DNA from: Massilia sp. Root335
GTDB lineage: Bacteria; Pseudomonadota; Gammaproteobacteria; Burkholderiales; Burkholderiaceae_D
DNA length: 64,000 nt
NCBI RefSeq assembly: GCF_001425685.1
Contig: NZ_LMCY01000052.1
Span: 62,291 to 126,290 of the forward strand
Direction of reading: 5' to 3'
Shown here: piece after piece, positions 42,701-51,470 of the stretch
Position numbering within the stretch: the first letter of the stretch is position 1
How the letters are laid out: each line of letters opens with the position of its first letter
Position numbers and translations under genes: made by a program
The notes under the pieces: model-generated
The model's database searches: none
Seen by the model: the letters and a program-made list of their open reading frames with translations, nothing else
What the model was told of the DNA's origin: nothing

Positions 42701-43294
42701 ATGTCGCGGCTAGACCTGAGCAGTATTCCCGTGCTGACCGGTACCGGGTATCCCGATCCCTTTGCCGAAGCCGTCAACGGCCGCAGTCGGCAGTCGCTGG
42801 GCGATGCCGGCGGCCTGACCCAGTTCGGCGCCAACCTCGTCGAACTGCAGCCCGGCGCGGCCTCGGCGCAACGCCACTGGCACAGCCACGAGGACGAATT
42901 CGTGATGGTCGTGTCCGGCGAACTGACGCTGGTCACGGACGAAGGCGAAACCTTGATGCGCGCGGGCGATTGCGCGGCCTTTCCGGCCGGGCGGCCGAAC
43001 GGCCACCAGCTCATCAACCGGGGCTGGGGCAATGCGCTGTTCCTGTGCGTCGGCTCCCGTAACCAGGAGGACCAGGCCCAGTATCCGGACATCGACCTCG
43101 TCTACAGCGGCAAGACCGACAGCTATTTTCACCGCGACGGTACGCCCTATCCCAAGCGCGACACGCGCACGTCGGCCATGCCGGGCGCGGGCGAGGGCGC
43201 GGCCATCGAAACGGACGAAAAAACGCTGGAGCCGCGCGTGTTCCGCGCCGACCACGGGGAGCAGGCCGGCGTCAGTCCGGACGAACCGCGCTAG
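42701..43294 (+). CDS. Cupin domain protein
   Basis: 197 aa. One cupin domain (about 45-125): LVELQPGAASAQRHWHSHEDEFVMVVSGELTLVTDEGETLMRAGDCAAFPAG. The metal-binding His/Glu set is in HWHSHEDEF, with the second motif around GHQLINRG. The rest is a C-terminal extension with charged residues. It follows paaZ by 85 bases with its own AAAGGAG SD. Cupins of this layout are widespread and of unknown substrate; a link to paa is not supported. Confidence 0.9.
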   Translation: MSRLDLSSIPVLTGTGYPDPFAEAVNGRSRQSLGDAGGLTQFGANLVELQPGAASAQRHWHSHEDEFVMVVSGELTLVTDEGETLMRAGDCAAFPAGRPNGHQLINRGWGNALFLCVGSRNQEDQAQYPDIDLVYSGKTDSYFHRDGTPYPKRDTRTSAMPGAGEGAAIETDEKTLEPRVFRADHGEQAGVSPDEPR

Positions 43295-43312
43295 CCAACC
43301 GCTGTTCCGCCG

Positions 43313-43984
43313 TCACGCGCGGCGCTGCACGCGCAGCAGGCCGTCCGCCGTCGTCGCGGCGCACAGGTCCGCATAGTCGAGGACCGCGCTCACGTCCGTC
43401 TCGAGCGGATGCGCATGCGTGACCGTCACGACGATGCTCGCCATGCCGGCCGCCGCGGCCGAGCGCAGGCCGGCCAGCGTGTCCTCGAACACGAGGCAGT
43501 CCTTCGGTTCCACGCCGAGCTTGCGCGCACCCAGCAGGAAGGGATCGGGCGCCGGCTTGCCCCGCTCGACGTCTTCGGCGGCCACCAGCACGGCCGGCCG
43601 CGGCAGGCCGGCCGCGGCGATGCGCGCTTCGGCCAGCGCCCGCGGCGCGGAGGTGACGATGGCCCAGCGCCGTGCCGGCAGGCTGGCGACGAAGGCGGCG
43701 GCGCCTTCGATGGCTTCGATCCCGGCCACGTCCTCGATCTCGGCCAGGGTGATGCGCGCGGCTTCCGCCACCGGATCGACGCCGGGCAGTTCCAGGGCGC
43801 GGATGGTGTCCTCGGTGCGCTTGCCGTGGATGGTGGGCAGGAAGGCGGCCACGTCGAGCCCGTGGCCGGCGGCCCAGTCGCCCCAGACGCGCTCGGCGGC
43901 CTTGATGGAAGTGAGGAGGGTGCCGTCCATGTCGAACAGGAAGGCGGAAAAATCGCGTTGGGGCAGGTCGGGCGTTGCGGTCAT
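43313..43984 (-). CDS. HAD-superfamily phosphatase
   Basis: 223 aa. HAD motif I is FLFDMDGTLLTS, motif II IVTSAPRAL, motif III GKPAPDPFLLGA and motif IV LVFEDTLAGLRSAAAAGM. The small cap domain between I and II and the GKPAPD context match the sugar-phosphatase/phosphoglycolate-like GS branch (beta-phosphoglucomutase relatives). Its start overlaps the stop of the upstream KTSC-like gene by 4 bases (ATGA), so the two are translationally coupled. Confidence 0.92.
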   Translation of the reverse strand: MTATPDLPQRDFSAFLFDMDGTLLTSIKAAERVWGDWAAGHGLDVAAFLPTIHGKRTEDTIRALELPGVDPVAEAARITLAEIEDVAGIEAIEGAAAFVASLPARRWAIVTSAPRALAEARIAAAGLPRPAVLVAAEDVERGKPAPDPFLLGARKLGVEPKDCLVFEDTLAGLRSAAAAGMASIVVTVTHAHPLETDVSAVLDYADLCAATTADGLLRVQRRA

Positions 43985-44226
43985 GGATCGTTCTGGTGGG
44001 TGGTAATCTTGCGTTCGTAGCGGTCGTGCGCGTGCTGGCTGATGAAGGTCGACAGTCCGCGCCCGGCCCGGGCCAGCTCGTGCATCCTGGCGATATTGGC
44101 CGCGCCGGCACTGTCTTCCGTGTAGAGATAGCGGTCGCCGTTCCTGAACTGGACGACGATCCGGCCGGCGTCGATGTCGTAGGCGACGACGCCGGATTCA
44201 CGACTCTGGTTGCCGTAGCGTTGCAT
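43981..44226 (-). CDS. Small protein with KTSC-like fold
   Basis: 81 aa. The core VAYDIDAGRIVVQFRNGDRYLYTEDSAG resembles the KTSC domain (small beta-rich domain of unknown function that is often fused to lysyl-tRNA synthetase-like or DNA-binding proteins). The C-terminal half (ARMHELARAGRGLSTFISQHAHDRYERKI) is helical. Coupled to the HAD gene. Family assignment by pattern only. Confidence 0.7.
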   Translation of the reverse strand: MQRYGNQSRESGVVAYDIDAGRIVVQFRNGDRYLYTEDSAGAANIARMHELARAGRGLSTFISQHAHDRYERKITTHQNDP

Positions 44227-44271
44227 GGCGTCCTCCGACCGAACGGTTGTCCGGTCGGATTCTACCCATTT

Positions 44272-45669
44272 TTATTCCGCCAACTGGCCCCGCACGCGCG
44301 CGATGGCCGCACGCACCTGGTTCGGCGCCGTGCCGCCCACGTGGTCGCGGGCCGCGACCGAGCCTTCCAGCGTCAGCACGGCGAACACGTCCTGTTCGAT
44401 CAGCGGCGAGAACTCGCGCAGGCGCTCCAGCGACATCTCCGACAGGTCGCACCCGGCGTCGTCGCACGCGCGCACGGCATGCGCCACGGCTTCGTGGGCG
44501 TCGCGGAACGGCAGGCCCTTCTTGACGAGGTAGTCGGCCAGGTCGGTCGCCGTCGCATACCCCTGCAGGGCGGCCGCGCGCATGTTCTCGGGCTTCACCG
44601 AGATGCCGGACGCCATGTCGGTGAAGATGCGCAAGGTGTCCAGCACGGTGTCGACCGTGTCGAACAACGGTTCCTTGTCTTCCTGGTTGTCCTTGTTGTA
44701 GGCCAGCGGCTGGCCTTTCATCAGGGTCAGCAGGCCCATCAGGTGGCCGTAGACGCGGCCGGTCTTGCCGCGCGCCAGTTCCGGCACGTCCGGGTTCTTT
44801 TTCTGCGGCATGATCGACGAGCCGGTGCAGAAGCGGTCGGCGATGTCGATGAAGCCCACGCGCGGACTCATCCACGTCACCAGCTCTTCCGACATGCGCG
44901 AGATGTGCATCATCAAGACCGATGCGGCGGCCGTGAACTCGATCGCGAAATCGCGATCAGATACAGCGTCGAGCGAGTTGTGGCAGACGTCCTCGAAGCC
45001 GAGGGTCCTGGCCACGCGCAGGCGGTCGATGGGGAAGGTGGTGCCCGCCAGGGCGGCGGCACCCAGCGGCAGGCGGTTCACGCGGCGGCGCGTGTCCGCC
45101 ATGCGCTCGGCGTCGCGGCCGAACATCTCCACATAGGCCAGCAGGTGGTGGCCGAACGTCACCGGCTGCGCCACCTGCAGGTGCGTAAAGCCCGGCATGA
45201 TGGTGTCCGCGTTGCGTTCCGCCAGATCGGTCAGGGCGCCGCGCAGGCCTTTCAGCAGGGTCAGGATGTCGTCGATGGCGGCGCGCAGGTACAGGCGGAT
45301 GTCGGTCGCGACCTGGTCATTGCGGGAGCGGCCCGTGTGCAGGCGCTTGCCGGCGTCGCCGACGAGTTCCGTCAGGCGTTTTTCGATGTTCAGGTGCACG
45401 TCTTCCAGGTCGAGCAGCCACTCGAACTTGCCGGCTTCGATTTCGCCGCGGATCTGGGCCATGCCGCGTTCGATCTCGGCGCGGTCCTCGGCGCTGATGA
45501 TGCCCTGGGCGGCCAGCATCTCGGCGTGGGCGAGCGAACCCTGGATGTCGAACAGGGCCAGGCGCTTGTCGAAGAAGACGGACGCGGTGTAGCGCTTGAC
45601 GAGGTCGGAGACGGGTTCGGAGAAGCGAGCCGACCAGGCTTCCGCTTTTTTGGCAAATTGTTCAGTCAT
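44272..45669 (-). CDS. argH: Argininosuccinate lyase
   Basis: 465 aa. Last step of arginine biosynthesis: argininosuccinate to arginine and fumarate. Visible: the fumarase-superfamily signature GSSIMPQKKNPDVPE, plus HTGRSRNDQVATD and GFTHLQVAQPVTFGHHLLAY. Start at 45669 is chosen because MTEQFAKKAEAWSARF is the usual N-terminus; a longer frame upstream is not conserved and lacks an SD. It is 45 bases upstream of the KTSC-like gene in the same direction. Confidence 0.97.
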   Translation of the reverse strand: MTEQFAKKAEAWSARFSEPVSDLVKRYTASVFFDKRLALFDIQGSLAHAEMLAAQGIISAEDRAEIERGMAQIRGEIEAGKFEWLLDLEDVHLNIEKRLTELVGDAGKRLHTGRSRNDQVATDIRLYLRAAIDDILTLLKGLRGALTDLAERNADTIMPGFTHLQVAQPVTFGHHLLAYVEMFGRDAERMADTRRRVNRLPLGAAALAGTTFPIDRLRVARTLGFEDVCHNSLDAVSDRDFAIEFTAAASVLMMHISRMSEELVTWMSPRVGFIDIADRFCTGSSIMPQKKNPDVPELARGKTGRVYGHLMGLLTLMKGQPLAYNKDNQEDKEPLFDTVDTVLDTLRIFTDMASGISVKPENMRAAALQGYATATDLADYLVKKGLPFRDAHEAVAHAVRACDDAGCDLSEMSLERLREFSPLIEQDVFAVLTLEGSVAARDHVGGTAPNQVRAAIARVRGQLAE

Positions 45670-45786
45670 GATGGGAGACGGTGAGGGGATTTTCTTGGAT
45701 TCCTGATTATAAACTGTGCAGACGCGCCCCCGGCGAATCGGCACCGTCGACTTTTCCGTTGATAAACATAACGATCGGAGACGACC

Positions 45787-45912
45787 ATGCGGGCAAGGGT
45801 ACGGCAAGTGCCGGCGGATCGTGAACGTGCCGTGGCGCGTCGAGGTTGCATCGCTGCGCTTGCCGGGGCGCTATCTGCCCCGGCGCTGATCCGATCATGC
45901 ACGCACGATTGA
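45787..45912 (+). CDS. Possible 41-residue peptide, Tat-like or membrane segment
   Basis: A 41-codon frame with a good SD (CGGAG, 6 bases before ATG) in the 314-base gap between argH and the GNAT gene. The peptide has an Arg-rich start, then VARRGCIAALAGALSAPALIRS, which looks like a short Tat-type signal or membrane segment without a mature domain. It may be a real small protein or a truncated relic. The rest of the gap shows no other gene; an AT-rich patch (45950-45965) precedes the GNAT start. Confidence 0.3.
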   Translation: MRARVRQVPADRERAVARRGCIAALAGALSAPALIRSCTHD

Positions 45913-45983
45913 CCGAATCGTCCGCGCGGACCGGAACGGGGCTAGAATTGGTTTTTTTACCAGATTGACGGTGCGGCGTGTCC

Positions 45984-46427
45984 ATGATTTCAACCACCAA
46001 CGATTCCAGTTTCCAGGTCAGCACCGACCGGACGCGGCTCGATATTCCGATGATCTACCGCTTCCTCAGCGAGCAGTCGACCTGGGCCGTGGGTATCTCG
46101 CGTCCCGTGGTCGAGCGCTCGATCGAGAATTCGCTGTGCTTCGGCGGCTACCTCGACGATCGCCAGATCGCATTTGCGCGGGTCGTTACCGACTATGCGA
46201 CCGTGGCCCACCTGGTCGACGTCTTCGTCGTTCCGGAGTACCGCGGACGCGGCTATGCCAAGCAGTTGATCCGCGTCGTGATGGAGCATCCGAGCCTGCA
46301 GCGGCTGCGGCGCTTCACCCTCAACACGAGCGACGCGCACAGCCTGTTTGCCCGCTTCGGATTCGCGCCGTCGCAACGTCCGGACAGCCTGATGGAGCGC
46401 TACTACCCGAACATATATCTTTCCTGA
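45984..46427 (+). CDS. GNAT-family N-acetyltransferase
   Basis: 147 aa. The acetyl-CoA pyrophosphate loop is FVVPEYRGRGYAKQLIRVVM (Q/RxxGxG/A type), and the C-terminal strand gives RFGFAPSQRPDSLMERYYP, typical of small GNAT proteins. The N-terminus IYRFLSEQSTWAVGISRPVVERSIENSLCFGGYLDDRQIAFARVV is the standard core of the YhbS/ElaA-like uncharacterised group. ATG at 45984; a GTG two codons earlier is possible. Substrate unknown. Confidence 0.88.
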   Translation: MISTTNDSSFQVSTDRTRLDIPMIYRFLSEQSTWAVGISRPVVERSIENSLCFGGYLDDRQIAFARVVTDYATVAHLVDVFVVPEYRGRGYAKQLIRVVMEHPSLQRLRRFTLNTSDAHSLFARFGFAPSQRPDSLMERYYPNIYLS

Positions 46428-46509
46428 CCGGACTCAACACGGCGACAGTCCTCTAGAATCAGTCTTACGATCTGTCCGTCGGTTCAATGTTGAATCTGGG
46501 AAGGATTTT

Positions 46510-47727
46510 ATGGTTCGCTCCGCGCTGCGACTTCTGCTGGCCGTGCTGCTGCTGGCCGGCGCGCCCTGGTGCGCCGCCGTCGACGCGGCGCCGCCCAAGG
46601 GATCCCTCGTCATCATCGGCGGGAATCTGCGTCCCGCGAATGGCCCCGTGTGGGAACGCATCATCCAGCTGGCGGGCGGCAAGGGCGCGCGCATCGCCGT
46701 GTTCGCGTCGGCGTCGGGGATGCCCGAACGGTCCGGCAAGAGCCTCGTCGAACGCCTCGACAGCTATGGCGCCAAGGCGTTCTTCGTACCCGTCGCCGTC
46801 AAGCTGTCCGGCAGCGACTACCAGGCCGCGGCCGACGATCCGGGCCTGGCCGAAGCGGTGCGCGGCGCGAACGGCGCGTTCTTCGCTGGCGGCGACCAGA
46901 GCCGCATCACCCGCGCCCTGCGCCACGAGGACGGCAGCAATACCCGCGTGCTCGATGCCCTGTGGGACATGTACCGCGGCGGCGGCGTGATCGCCGGCTC
47001 CAGCGCGGGCGCCGCCATCATGAGCAGCACGATGTTCGGCCGGCCCAAGGCCGTTTTGGCCACGCTCAAGCTGGGCGTGGCGGAGGGGCAGGAGATCATG
47101 GACGGGCTCGGCTTCATCGGCGACGACGTGTTCATTGACCAGCACCTGCTCGTGCGCGGCCGCTTCGCGCGCATGCTGCCCGCCATGCTCAAGAAGGGCT
47201 ACAAACTGGGGCTGGGCATCGACGAGGACACGGCGATGGTCGTGCTGCCCAGCCGCGACGTCGAGGTGATCGGCTACAAGGGCGCGCTCGTGCTCGACCT
47301 GGCGGATGCGACCGTGCACGAAGGCGCGTTCAACGTGACCAACGTGCGCGTCAGCTACCTCGACAACGGCGACCGCTTCAACATCGCCACGCACGAATAC
47401 ACGCCGTCCGAGGACAAGGCCGACGGCAAGCTCGACCCCTCGCGGCCGTACTACCGCGAGCCCCTGTTCACCGCCGACATCCTCGGCAACAGCACCGTCG
47501 TCGACCTGATGAGCAAGCTGATCGACAGCGACCAGCCGGACGCCATCGGCATCACGCTCGGCAGCCCGAACGGCGTCCAGCCCGATCTCGGCTTCGAATT
47601 CCGCTTCACCCGCACGGACGACAGCGTCGGCTACCAGTCGGCATCCATGGAAACCTATTCGATCTACAACATGCGGCTGGACATCCGGCCCATCCTCATC
47701 CGCCGCCCGCTGTATCAGTACAAATAG
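46510..47727 (+). CDS. Exported cyanophycinase (peptidase S51)
   Basis: 405 aa with a Sec signal peptide (MVRSALRLLLAVLLLAGAPWCAAV...). Cyanophycinases degrade the arginine-aspartate polymer cyanophycin to dipeptides. The S51 core is visible: GSLVIIGGNLR, FFAGGDQSRI, VIAGSSAGAAIMS (nucleophile Ser in GSSAGA) and the GDDVFIDQHLLVRGRFARML block with the acidic/His residues, then GIDEDTAMVV. Because it is exported and no cyanophycin synthetase is in the window, it probably uses external polymer, as CphE does. It has a C-terminal extension of about 100 residues. Confidence 0.93.
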   Translation: MVRSALRLLLAVLLLAGAPWCAAVDAAPPKGSLVIIGGNLRPANGPVWERIIQLAGGKGARIAVFASASGMPERSGKSLVERLDSYGAKAFFVPVAVKLSGSDYQAAADDPGLAEAVRGANGAFFAGGDQSRITRALRHEDGSNTRVLDALWDMYRGGGVIAGSSAGAAIMSSTMFGRPKAVLATLKLGVAEGQEIMDGLGFIGDDVFIDQHLLVRGRFARMLPAMLKKGYKLGLGIDEDTAMVVLPSRDVEVIGYKGALVLDLADATVHEGAFNVTNVRVSYLDNGDRFNIATHEYTPSEDKADGKLDPSRPYYREPLFTADILGNSTVVDLMSKLIDSDQPDAIGITLGSPNGVQPDLGFEFRFTRTDDSVGYQSASMETYSIYNMRLDIRPILIRRPLYQYK

Positions 47728-47746
47728 CCGGCCTAGCTAGGCCGGC
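47727..47746. terminator. Perfect 20-bp palindrome at convergent stops
   Basis: The sequence from the last base of the cyanophycinase stop (47725-47727) to beyond the GlxA-like stop (47737-47739) is a perfect 10+10 palindrome (GCCGGCCTAG and its complement). It would form a hairpin with a 4-base loop; no clear T-tract. Likely a bidirectional transcription end. Confidence 0.6.
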
Positions 47747-48699
47747 GCCCGCTCGCCGCCGCGCTTGCGGTAGCGCCCGGGCGGCGCCAGGCCGTGCGCG
47801 CGGAAATGGCGCCGCAGCGATTCGGCCGAGCCGAGCCCGGCCAGATCCGCGATCGCATCGATGGCAAGCTGGGGCCGCGACTCGAGCAATTGCGCGGCCA
47901 GGGCGATGCGTTCGCGCACGAGCCAGCCGAGCGGCGCCAGGCCTGTCCTTTCCTTGAACCTGCGCTGGAACGTGCGCGTCCCGAGGCATGCGGCGGCCGC
48001 CATCGAGGCCACCGTATGGTCGGCGCGGATGTTTTCGCGTACCTGGTCCATGAGGCGGGCGATGGTGTCCGTACCGGCGTCGGGGAGAGGACGCGCGACG
48101 CGCTGCGCCTGGTCGCCGTCGCGGTGGGCCGGGATCACGAGGCGTTGCGCGACCTTGTTGGCGACGTCCGCGCCGAAGTCGGACCGCACCAGATGCAGCA
48201 GCATGTCGAGGCCGGCCGCGGAACCGGCCGACGTGACGATGCGCCCGGCGTCGACGTACAGCGCGTCGGGATCGATCGCGACGCCGGGAAAGCGGGCGCG
48301 CATATCGTCCAGGTAGTGCCAGTGCGTGGTCGCCACGAGGCCATCGAGCAGGCCGGCGTAGGCAAGCACGTACGCGCCCGTGCAGATCGAGCAGATGCGC
48401 GCGCCCCGTGCATGCGCCGCGCGTAGGGCGTCGACGAGGGGCGCCGGCGGCGCATCCGCCAGATCGCGCCAGCCGGGAATCACGATCGTGTCGGCCTGCG
48501 CAAGCGCGTCGAGGCCGTGCGGCACCTGCACGGTCAGGCCGCCCCTGGCACGCAGGGGGCCGGGCTCGATGGCGCAGACCGTATGGCTGTACCAGCGCAC
48601 GTCCAGCTCCGGGCGCTCCAGGGTGAACAGCTCGATGGCGCAGGCGAATTCGAAAGTGCACAGGCCATCGTAGGCAATGATGGAGACGTGATGGGACAT
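47737..48699 (-). CDS. GlxA-family transcriptional regulator (DJ-1/PfpI domain plus AraC HTH)
   Basis: 320 aa. An N-terminal class I glutamine-amidotransferase-like (DJ-1/PfpI) domain (about 1-185) includes SIIAYDGLCTFEFACAIELF and the Cys motif ICSICTGAYVLAYAGLL. A C-terminal AraC/XylS double HTH (about 220-315) contains ACLGTRTFQRRFKERTGLAPLGWLVRERIALAAQLLE and AGLGSAESLRRHFRAHGLAPPGRYRKR. Members of this family control carnitine, glycine betaine, arginine or choline genes. The gene is convergent with cyanophycinase and divergent from the rhodanese gene. An arginine-related role is only a guess. Confidence 0.93.
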   Translation of the reverse strand: MSHHVSIIAYDGLCTFEFACAIELFTLERPELDVRWYSHTVCAIEPGPLRARGGLTVQVPHGLDALAQADTIVIPGWRDLADAPPAPLVDALRAAHARGARICSICTGAYVLAYAGLLDGLVATTHWHYLDDMRARFPGVAIDPDALYVDAGRIVTSAGSAAGLDMLLHLVRSDFGADVANKVAQRLVIPAHRDGDQAQRVARPLPDAGTDTIARLMDQVRENIRADHTVASMAAAACLGTRTFQRRFKERTGLAPLGWLVRERIALAAQLLESRPQLAIDAIADLAGLGSAESLRRHFRAHGLAPPGRYRKRGGERAPA

Positions 48700-48788
48700 G
48701 GCGCAATGTTACCAATTTCTGTCACGCAAGGTACTGTCGCTGGCGTGCCGGCGCTGCGACACTGGCGGCTCACTGACAGGAGAGACCC

Positions 48789-49187
48789 ATGACTTCATCC
48801 GTATCCACCATCCCCGCGGCATCCGGCGAGCGCGCGATGGTCCACTTCGGCACCGCTTTCGAATTCGAGACGGATTGCTGGGACGTGTACGATGCGATCG
48901 CCAGTGGAACCCAGGATTTTGTCCTGTTCGACGTGCGCAGCCCCGACCTGTATGCGCGCGGCCATGTGCCGCAGGCGATCAACATGCCACACGGGAAGAT
49001 CGTCGAGGCGAAGCTGCGCGATTATCCGCTGGACACCTTGTTCGTGGTTTATTGCGCGGGCCCGCATTGCAATGGTGCGCACCGCGCGGCGTACCGGCTG
49101 GCGAAGCTGGGGCGCCCCGTGAAGCTGATGATCGGCGGTATCACGGGATGGATCGACGAGGGGTTCGAGTTGTTGACGGGGCCATGA
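48789..49187 (+). CDS. Rhodanese-like domain protein
   Basis: 132 aa, a single rhodanese domain. Visible: DFVLFDVRSPDLYARGHVPQAINMPHGKI and the active-site loop VVYCAGPHCNGAHRAAYRLAKLGRPVKLMIGGITGWIDEGF, with the catalytic Cys in YCAGPHC. No signal peptide. CAGGAGAGACCC SD. It may handle sulfur transfer or act as a persulfide-sensitive protein; no partner gene is visible. Confidence 0.92.
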   Translation: MTSSVSTIPAASGERAMVHFGTAFEFETDCWDVYDAIASGTQDFVLFDVRSPDLYARGHVPQAINMPHGKIVEAKLRDYPLDTLFVVYCAGPHCNGAHRAAYRLAKLGRPVKLMIGGITGWIDEGFELLTGP

Positions 49188-49269
49188 TCGGCACGACAAG
49201 GTTTTGTTGATTGTCAGTAAGCCAAACCTGCGCTAGATTGCACGTTTATTTCTTTCGCAGGGTATGACC

Positions 49270-49938
49270 ATGCACTTCGAAGTTCCGAAATCAAAGCGCC
49301 TGAAGGAATTCGGCGGCGAATACGTGATGATCGTCATCAGTATCCTGACCGCCCTGGCGCTCGAGCACACCTTCCAGGCATTTGACCATCGGCAGCTCGC
49401 CCACGAGGCCAGCGAGAAGATCGAGGCCGAATTGCGGGCCAACGCCAGGGAAATCAACGACGTGCTCGCGCATAACGAGCGCGATCTGGCGCAGGTCAAG
49501 AAGGTTCGTTCCGAACTGCTGCAGGGCATCCGCGACAAGGTGGCCGACGATGCGTTGATGGCGCGCTTCCAGACGGACTGGAAGCCGGGACTCGTTCTCA
49601 GCATCACGGTGCCGTCGCTGCGTCACGAAGCGTGGGATGCCGCCGTGGCCAACCAGGCCGTCACGTGGATGGCCGACGAGCAGTTGCAACGCTATGTGAC
49701 GGCCTATGCCGATATCCGCGACGTGCAGGCGCTGTCGACCGGCGGCGGCACGCATTTCGTCGACGGTCCGCGCATGACGGACATGATGAGCGACCTGGAA
49801 ATCGGCACGGCGACGCCGCACGAGATGCTCAAGGCGCTGACCCAGGTGCGCAGCGCCTATGCCAGCATCGACGGCAATCTGCAAAGCTTGCTGAGGGACC
49901 TGCCGAAGGCCGACAATGCCGTGGCCGCGGCGCATTGA
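49270..49938 (+). CDS. N-terminally membrane-anchored protein of unknown function
   Basis: 222 aa from the ATG at 49270 (CAGGG at 8 bases; an ATG two codons earlier is too near it). A short cytoplasmic start is followed by one TM (about 14-32, GGEYVMIVISILTALALEH) and a long helical region (LAHEASEKIEAELRANAREINDVLAHNERDLAQVKKVRSELL). It resembles the layout of DUF6090-type proteins. The stop overlaps the next ATG (TGATG), so it is coupled to the M64 peptidase. Confidence 0.7.
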   Translation: MHFEVPKSKRLKEFGGEYVMIVISILTALALEHTFQAFDHRQLAHEASEKIEAELRANAREINDVLAHNERDLAQVKKVRSELLQGIRDKVADDALMARFQTDWKPGLVLSITVPSLRHEAWDAAVANQAVTWMADEQLQRYVTAYADIRDVQALSTGGGTHFVDGPRMTDMMSDLEIGTATPHEMLKALTQVRSAYASIDGNLQSLLRDLPKADNAVAAAH

Positions 49939-51374
49939 TGAAGAATCGAGACCTCATGTACCGATCGATACTGCGCCTGCTGGCCGCCTGGGCCTTCCCG
50001 GCGCTGGCCCTTGCCCAGGCAACCCAGCCCGCCACCGTCCGCCTCGACTACATCCACAGTGGCAACGCGCTGTCCGAACAGTACGCCATCGAGCGCGTGC
50101 TGATCGAACCGCTGCCGTGGCCGGGCGACATGGCGCGCCCGTTCGACGACACCAACCGCGGCAACAACCGCGTCGAGGTGGCCGATGCGAAGACGGGCGA
50201 CCTGCTGTATTCGCGCGACTTTTCCACCGTGTTCGGCGAGTGGAAGTCGACCGCGGAAGCCAACACACTCAGCCGCGGCTTCCACGAATCCGTGCGCTTC
50301 CCGAAGCCGGACCGCCCGGTGCGCGTGCGCATCCTGAAGCGCGACGAGCGCAACCAGTTTTCCGTCGCGTGGAGCGTCGACGTCGACCCGGATGCGCAGG
50401 ACGTCGTGCGCGCGCAGGGACCGGCGCCGGCAAAGCCGATTCCGATCCGGGTCAGCGGCCCGTCGCCGCACAAGGTCGACCTGCTCGTGCTGGGCGACGG
50501 CTATACGCAGGCCGAGATGCCGAAATTCGAGGCCGCCGTGCGCCGCCTGGCGCAACACCTGTTCGAGGTGTCGCCGTTCAAGGAGCGCGCGAACGATTTC
50601 AACGTGTGGGCGCTGGCGGTGCCGACGCAGGAATCGGGGGTGTCGCGGCCGTCGACGGGCGTGCACCACGCATCTGCATTGGGCACGCGCTACGACATCT
50701 TCGGCAGCGAACGCTATGTGCTGACCCTCGACAATCGTGCGCTGCGCGACATCGCCCAGTACGCGCCCTACGAATTCATCGAGATCCTCGTCAACAACGA
50801 TACGTATGGCGGTGGCGGCATCTTCGGCCAGTTCAGCACGGCGGCGGCGAATAACGACTGGGCCAACTACCTGTTCGTGCACGAGTTCGGCCACCACTTC
50901 GCCGGCCTGGCCGACGAGTACTACACGTCGCCCGTCGCCTACCAGTCCAGCGGCGCGCGCATGGAGCCGTGGGAGCCGAACGTGACGGCGCTGCGCGATC
51001 CGGCCCACCTGAAATGGAAGAAGTACGTGCAGGCGGGCACGCCGCTGCCGACGCCGTGGCCCAAGGCCGAGTACGAAGCGTATTCGCGCGCCTACCAGAA
51101 AAAGCGCGCGGCGTTGCGGGCGGCGAACCGGCCGGAAGCGGAGATGAACGCGCTGTTCCGGGACGACCTGGCGCACACGAACGCCTTGTTCGCGCAAGCC
51201 AGGTACCGCAAGGCGATCGGCGCGTTCGAAGGGGCGAATTACGAGGCGACCGGCTATTACCGTCCGGCCATGCAGTGCATCATGTTCGACCGCAGCGAGC
51301 AGTTCTGTCCGGTCTGCCAGGACGGCATCAGCGACATCATCGACCTGTACGCCGGCCCGGCCAGCAAGCGGTAA
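49938..51374 (+). CDS. M64 family (IgA-peptidase-like) exported metallopeptidase
   Basis: 478 aa. The start overlaps the upstream stop; a second ATG at codon 7 (49956) is an alternative. A signal peptide (ILRLLAAWAFPALALAQA) precedes an N-terminal beta domain (about 30-170) and the peptidase domain (about 175-470). The zinc motif is in NYLFVHEFGHHFAGLADEYYTS, the M64 HExxH with a downstream Asp/Glu ligand. Other family phrases: VDLLVLGDGYTQAEMPKFEAAVRRLAQHLFEVSPF and GGIFGQFSTAAANN. Bacteroides/Clostridium relatives cleave host IgA, but environmental homologs have unknown targets. Confidence 0.93.
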   Translation: MKNRDLMYRSILRLLAAWAFPALALAQATQPATVRLDYIHSGNALSEQYAIERVLIEPLPWPGDMARPFDDTNRGNNRVEVADAKTGDLLYSRDFSTVFGEWKSTAEANTLSRGFHESVRFPKPDRPVRVRILKRDERNQFSVAWSVDVDPDAQDVVRAQGPAPAKPIPIRVSGPSPHKVDLLVLGDGYTQAEMPKFEAAVRRLAQHLFEVSPFKERANDFNVWALAVPTQESGVSRPSTGVHHASALGTRYDIFGSERYVLTLDNRALRDIAQYAPYEFIEILVNNDTYGGGGIFGQFSTAAANNDWANYLFVHEFGHHFAGLADEYYTSPVAYQSSGARMEPWEPNVTALRDPAHLKWKKYVQAGTPLPTPWPKAEYEAYSRAYQKKRAALRAANRPEAEMNALFRDDLAHTNALFAQARYRKAIGAFEGANYEATGYYRPAMQCIMFDRSEQFCPVCQDGISDIIDLYAGPASKR

Positions 51375-51470
51375 TCGCGTAACGCTTCGCCTGGGTGCGC
51401 TCCCGAACAGATATACGGGGGCGCCCCTCCTATCCTCGTTTCGACATGCACCATACGAAACGGGACCATC

